Notes under the pieces: model-generated
Told to the model about the DNA's origin: nothing
What the model saw: only the letters and a program-made list of their open reading frames with translations
Database searches by the model: none
Shown here: piece after piece, positions 13,994-15,776 of the stretch
How the letters are laid out: every line of letters starts with the position of its first letter
Position numbering within the stretch: position 1 is the first letter of the stretch
DNA from: JACJWR01 sp964627505
Lineage (GTDB): Bacteria > Actinomycetota > Actinomycetes > S36-B12 > UBA10799
Reading direction: 5' to 3'
Length of the DNA stretch: 15,776 nucleotides
Assembly (NCBI GenBank): GCA_964627505.1
Contig: CAZVKB010000060.1
Location: 1-15,776 of the forward strand
Program-made: the position numbers and the translations under genes

Positions 13994-14458
13994 TCAGCGA
14001 GTGCGCACCACCACGGAGCCGGCGGCTTTGTCCTGCAGGCCTCGATAGTCGCGATCCCAAATCACCGCGGGAATCACCAAACACAGCAGCAATGCGCGAA
14101 TCACCACCCGAAGTATGGGCACGCGGTTGCCATGCAAATCTGTGACTGCCAACCCGAGCAGACGTTGCCCGAATGAGGCACCCGAAAAGGTCACCAACAC
14201 GATTGTCATCAGGGCAAAGATCCCCAACGTGGCAAACGAAATGTCTTCGCCGTAGCGCCCAAAAAGCAAGCGCGCGATCAACATCGAGGCCAGCCAATCA
14301 ATCAACAAGGCCAAGACTCGTCGACCCATCGGAGCCACTGCCCCCGGTCCGGTCGGCGGCAGCCCAAGGCGCTCGCCGCGGTACCCGAAATCGTAGCCCT
14401 GATCCTCAAGTGCCTGCCGCGGGCCCTGCAACCACGAAGCCACATCCCGACGTTCCAT
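13994..14458 (-). CDS. RDD-family membrane protein
   Basis: The product is 154 residues. The RDD domain follows a soluble 45-residue N-terminus. Its marker residues are R46/R47 at the first helix (MGRRVLALLIDWLASML), D54 within it, and the D of YRGLQDKAAGSVVV (D143). Three hydrophobic segments lie at about 48-66, 75-92 and 117-134. The family is thought to include transport proteins, but this branch is uncharacterised. An RDD gene between DUF4191 and glnA is the normal order in mycobacteria (Rv2219A). The start at 14458 (MERRDVASWLQGP) is supported by a -10 seven bases upstream rather than the in-frame ATG at 14515. Confidence 0.85.
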   Translation of the reverse strand: MERRDVASWLQGPRQALEDQGYDFGYRGERLGLPPTGPGAVAPMGRRVLALLIDWLASMLIARLLFGRYGEDISFATLGIFALMTIVLVTFSGASFGQRLLGLAVTDLHGNRVPILRVVIRALLLCLVIPAVIWDRDYRGLQDKAAGSVVVRTR

Positions 14459-14465
14459 GCCAGTA

Positions 14466-14471
14466 AGGCTA
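14466..14471 (-). promoter_or_regulatory. Putative -10 element TAGCCT for the RDD gene, leaderless
   Basis: On the minus strand TAGCCT is followed by seven bases and the ATG at 14458. No ribosome binding site is present. It fits the spacing seen at other genes in the window. Confidence 0.5.
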
Positions 14472-14557
14472 AAGCGGCGTAACACGACTGCAACATTTGG
14501 GACACGGTCAGGCAACGCCGCCCACCTAGCCTGACGTCGACAGCAGGGTTCACGAGC

Positions 14558-14579
14558 CTCTACGGAACCCCCGTAGAGT
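14558..14579 (+). promoter_or_regulatory. Palindrome overlapping a putative -10 upstream of glnA
   Basis: CTCTACGG (14558-14565) and CCGTAGAG (14571-14578) are perfect 8-base inverted arms around AACCC. The right arm contains TAGAGT (14574-14579), which fits a TANNNT -10 and would give a glnA leader of roughly 80 bases. A dimeric regulator bound here would block the promoter; alternatively the repeat forms an RNA hairpin if transcription starts further upstream. It does not look like the AmtR or GlnR sites I know. The remaining leader up to 14666 shows no riboswitch I recognise. Confidence 0.5.
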
Positions 14580-14666
14580 GGCCCTGCAGCAGCCCGCCCG
14601 GATTCCTGAGCGGCGCCGCCCTATTGCCCGAACCGACCCAGGTGCGGGAAACGACAAGGAGAGTGG

Positions 14667-15776
14667 ATGTTCACCAACGCCGACGAGGTGATGCAGTACG
14701 TCCGCGATAACGATGTCAAGTTCATCGATATCCGGTTCTGCGACCTGCCAGGTGTCATGCAGCATTTCAATGTTCCCGCCGCGTCGGTCGACGCCGATTT
14801 CTTCGTCGACGGCCAGATGTTCGACGGTTCGTCGATTCGCGGGTTCCAAGCGATCCACGAGTCCGACATGAAGTTGGTGCCGGATGTGGCCACCGCTTTC
14901 GTCGACCCGTTCCGCACGGAGAAGACGCTCGTGATGAACATGTCGATCCGCGACCCGTTCACCGATGAGCCTTACAGTCGCGACCCGCGCCAGATCGCCG
15001 CGAAGGCCGAGGCGTACCTGAAGTCAACCGGCATCGCCGACACCGCTTACTTCGGCGCGGAAGCCGAGTTCTATGTGTTTGACGACGTGCGCTTTGAGAC
15101 CAAGTCGAACGCCGGGTACTACTTCCTCGACTCGATCGAAGGCAAGTGGAACTCCGGCCGCGAAGAGGAAGGCGGCAACCTCGGTTACAAGACCGCTTAC
15201 AAGGGCGGGTACTTCCCGGTGCCGCCAGTGGACCACTTCGCCGACCTGCGCGACAAAATGTCGTTGGTACTCGGTGATGTCGGCCTGTCCGTGGAACGTG
15301 CGCACCACGAGGTGGGCACCGGCGGTCAAGCTGAAATCAACTACAAGTTTGACTCATTGCTGCACGCCGGCGACCAGCTCATGCTGTTCAAATACATCAT
15401 CAAGAACGTGGCCTGGCAGGCCGGAAAGTCGGCGACGTTCATGCCGAAGCCGCTGTTTGGCGACAACGGTTCCGGAATGCACTGCCACCAGTCACTGTGG
15501 AAGAACGGCGAGCCGCTGTTCTACGACGAGCGCGGTTACGCCGGGCTGTCCGACCAGGCCCGCTGGTACATCGGTGGCCTGCTCGCCCACGCCCCGAGCC
15601 TGTTGGCGTTCACCAACCCCACGGTGAACTCCTACCACCGCCTGGTGCCGGGCTTCGAAGCGCCGGTGAACCTGGTGTACTCGCAGCGCAACCGTTCCGC
15701 CTGCATCCGCATCCCGATCACGGGTAACAACCCCAAGGCTAAGCGCCTGGAGTTCCGGGTGCCGGACCCCTCGAGC
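14667..15776 (+). CDS. glnA: Glutamine synthetase type I, 5' part (cut by the window edge)
   Basis: The visible part is exactly 370 codons and stays open to the last base; the full protein is usually about 470-480 residues. It makes glutamine from glutamate, ammonia and ATP as a cytosolic dodecamer. Seen motifs are DGSSIRGF near residue 52, the glutamate/metal site YFGAEAEFYVFD, the block VGTGGQAEINYKF, KSATFMPKPLFGDNGSGMHCHQSL, and RLEFRVPDPSS at the edge. The adenylylation Tyr expected near 397 lies beyond the window. An AAGGAGAG ribosome binding site precedes the ATG at 14667, so unlike most neighbours it has a leader. Its position after DUF4191 and RDD matches mycobacterial glnA1. Confidence 0.97.
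   Translation, partial: MFTNADEVMQYVRDNDVKFIDIRFCDLPGVMQHFNVPAASVDADFFVDGQMFDGSSIRGFQAIHESDMKLVPDVATAFVDPFRTEKTLVMNMSIRDPFTDEPYSRDPRQIAAKAEAYLKSTGIADTAYFGAEAEFYVFDDVRFETKSNAGYYFLDSIEGKWNSGREEEGGNLGYKTAYKGGYFPVPPVDHFADLRDKMSLVLGDVGLSVERAHHEVGTGGQAEINYKFDSLLHAGDQLMLFKYIIKNVAWQAGKSATFMPKPLFGDNGSGMHCHQSLWKNGEPLFYDERGYAGLSDQARWYIGGLLAHAPSLLAFTNPTVNSYHRLVPGFEAPVNLVYSQRNRSACIRIPITGNNPKAKRLEFRVPDPSS

Noticed and set aside
1..15776. Mobile element, prophage or CRISPR array
   Set aside because: No transposase or integrase, no terminal repeats, no regularly spaced repeat array, and mostly housekeeping synteny. The toxin-antitoxin pair alone does not show transfer.

Overview
The window reads as a chromosomal stretch of a high-GC actinobacterium (Actinomycetes). 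The main reasons are the order lipB-lipA ... DUF4191-RDD-glnA, which I know from mycobacteria and their relatives, frequent GTG starts, a family 1 encapsulin with a DyP peroxidase, and many genes whose TANNNT -10 element lies only 6-8 nt before the start codon (leaderless transcription). I cannot name the genus. No rRNA, tRNA, CRISPR array, insertion sequence or phage gene was seen. No gene-free stretch exceeds about 210 bases.

Layout, left to right. At 1-499 (minus) is a proline-rich protein with a C-terminal membrane segment. It looks frame-interrupted, because an open frame continues past its stop to the window edge. At 577-1845 is an FAD-dependent amine-oxidase-type oxidoreductase. At 1958-2487 is a ribbon-helix-helix/MazF toxin-antitoxin pair. 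At 2560-3804 is a saccharopine-dehydrogenase-like (trans-enoyl-reductase type) protein. At 3917-5742 (minus) is an encapsulin operon: shell gene first, then a DyP peroxidase ending in an encapsulation tag. At 5892-6752 is a class II glutamine amidotransferase. At 6749-7732 (minus) is an alpha/beta hydrolase whose stop codon interlocks with that of the amidotransferase. At 7770-9441 are lipB and lipA. At 9419-11886 (minus) is an operon of an M15-like metallopeptidase-fold protein and an asparagine-synthase-family amidotransferase, divergent from a FemAB-family aminoacyl transferase at 11976-13118. At 13229-13912 is a DUF4191 membrane protein, at 13994-14458 (minus) an RDD membrane protein, and at 14667 to the edge is glnA (glutamine synthetase I, first 370 residues).

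How the genes work together. LipB and LipA carry out octanoyl transfer and sulfur insertion in lipoate synthesis. The encapsulin shell packages the DyP peroxidase. The most interesting block is 9419-13118: an M15-like fold, a glutamine-dependent amidotransferase and a FemAB enzyme share one divergent promoter region and sit between lipA and DUF4191. I infer a module that ligates, amidates and trims an amino acid on a peptidoglycan precursor, or makes a small peptide; this is not proven. Two further observations stand out: the uniform leaderless promoter spacing in front of nine genes, and an 8-bp-arm palindrome covering a putative -10 element upstream of glnA.
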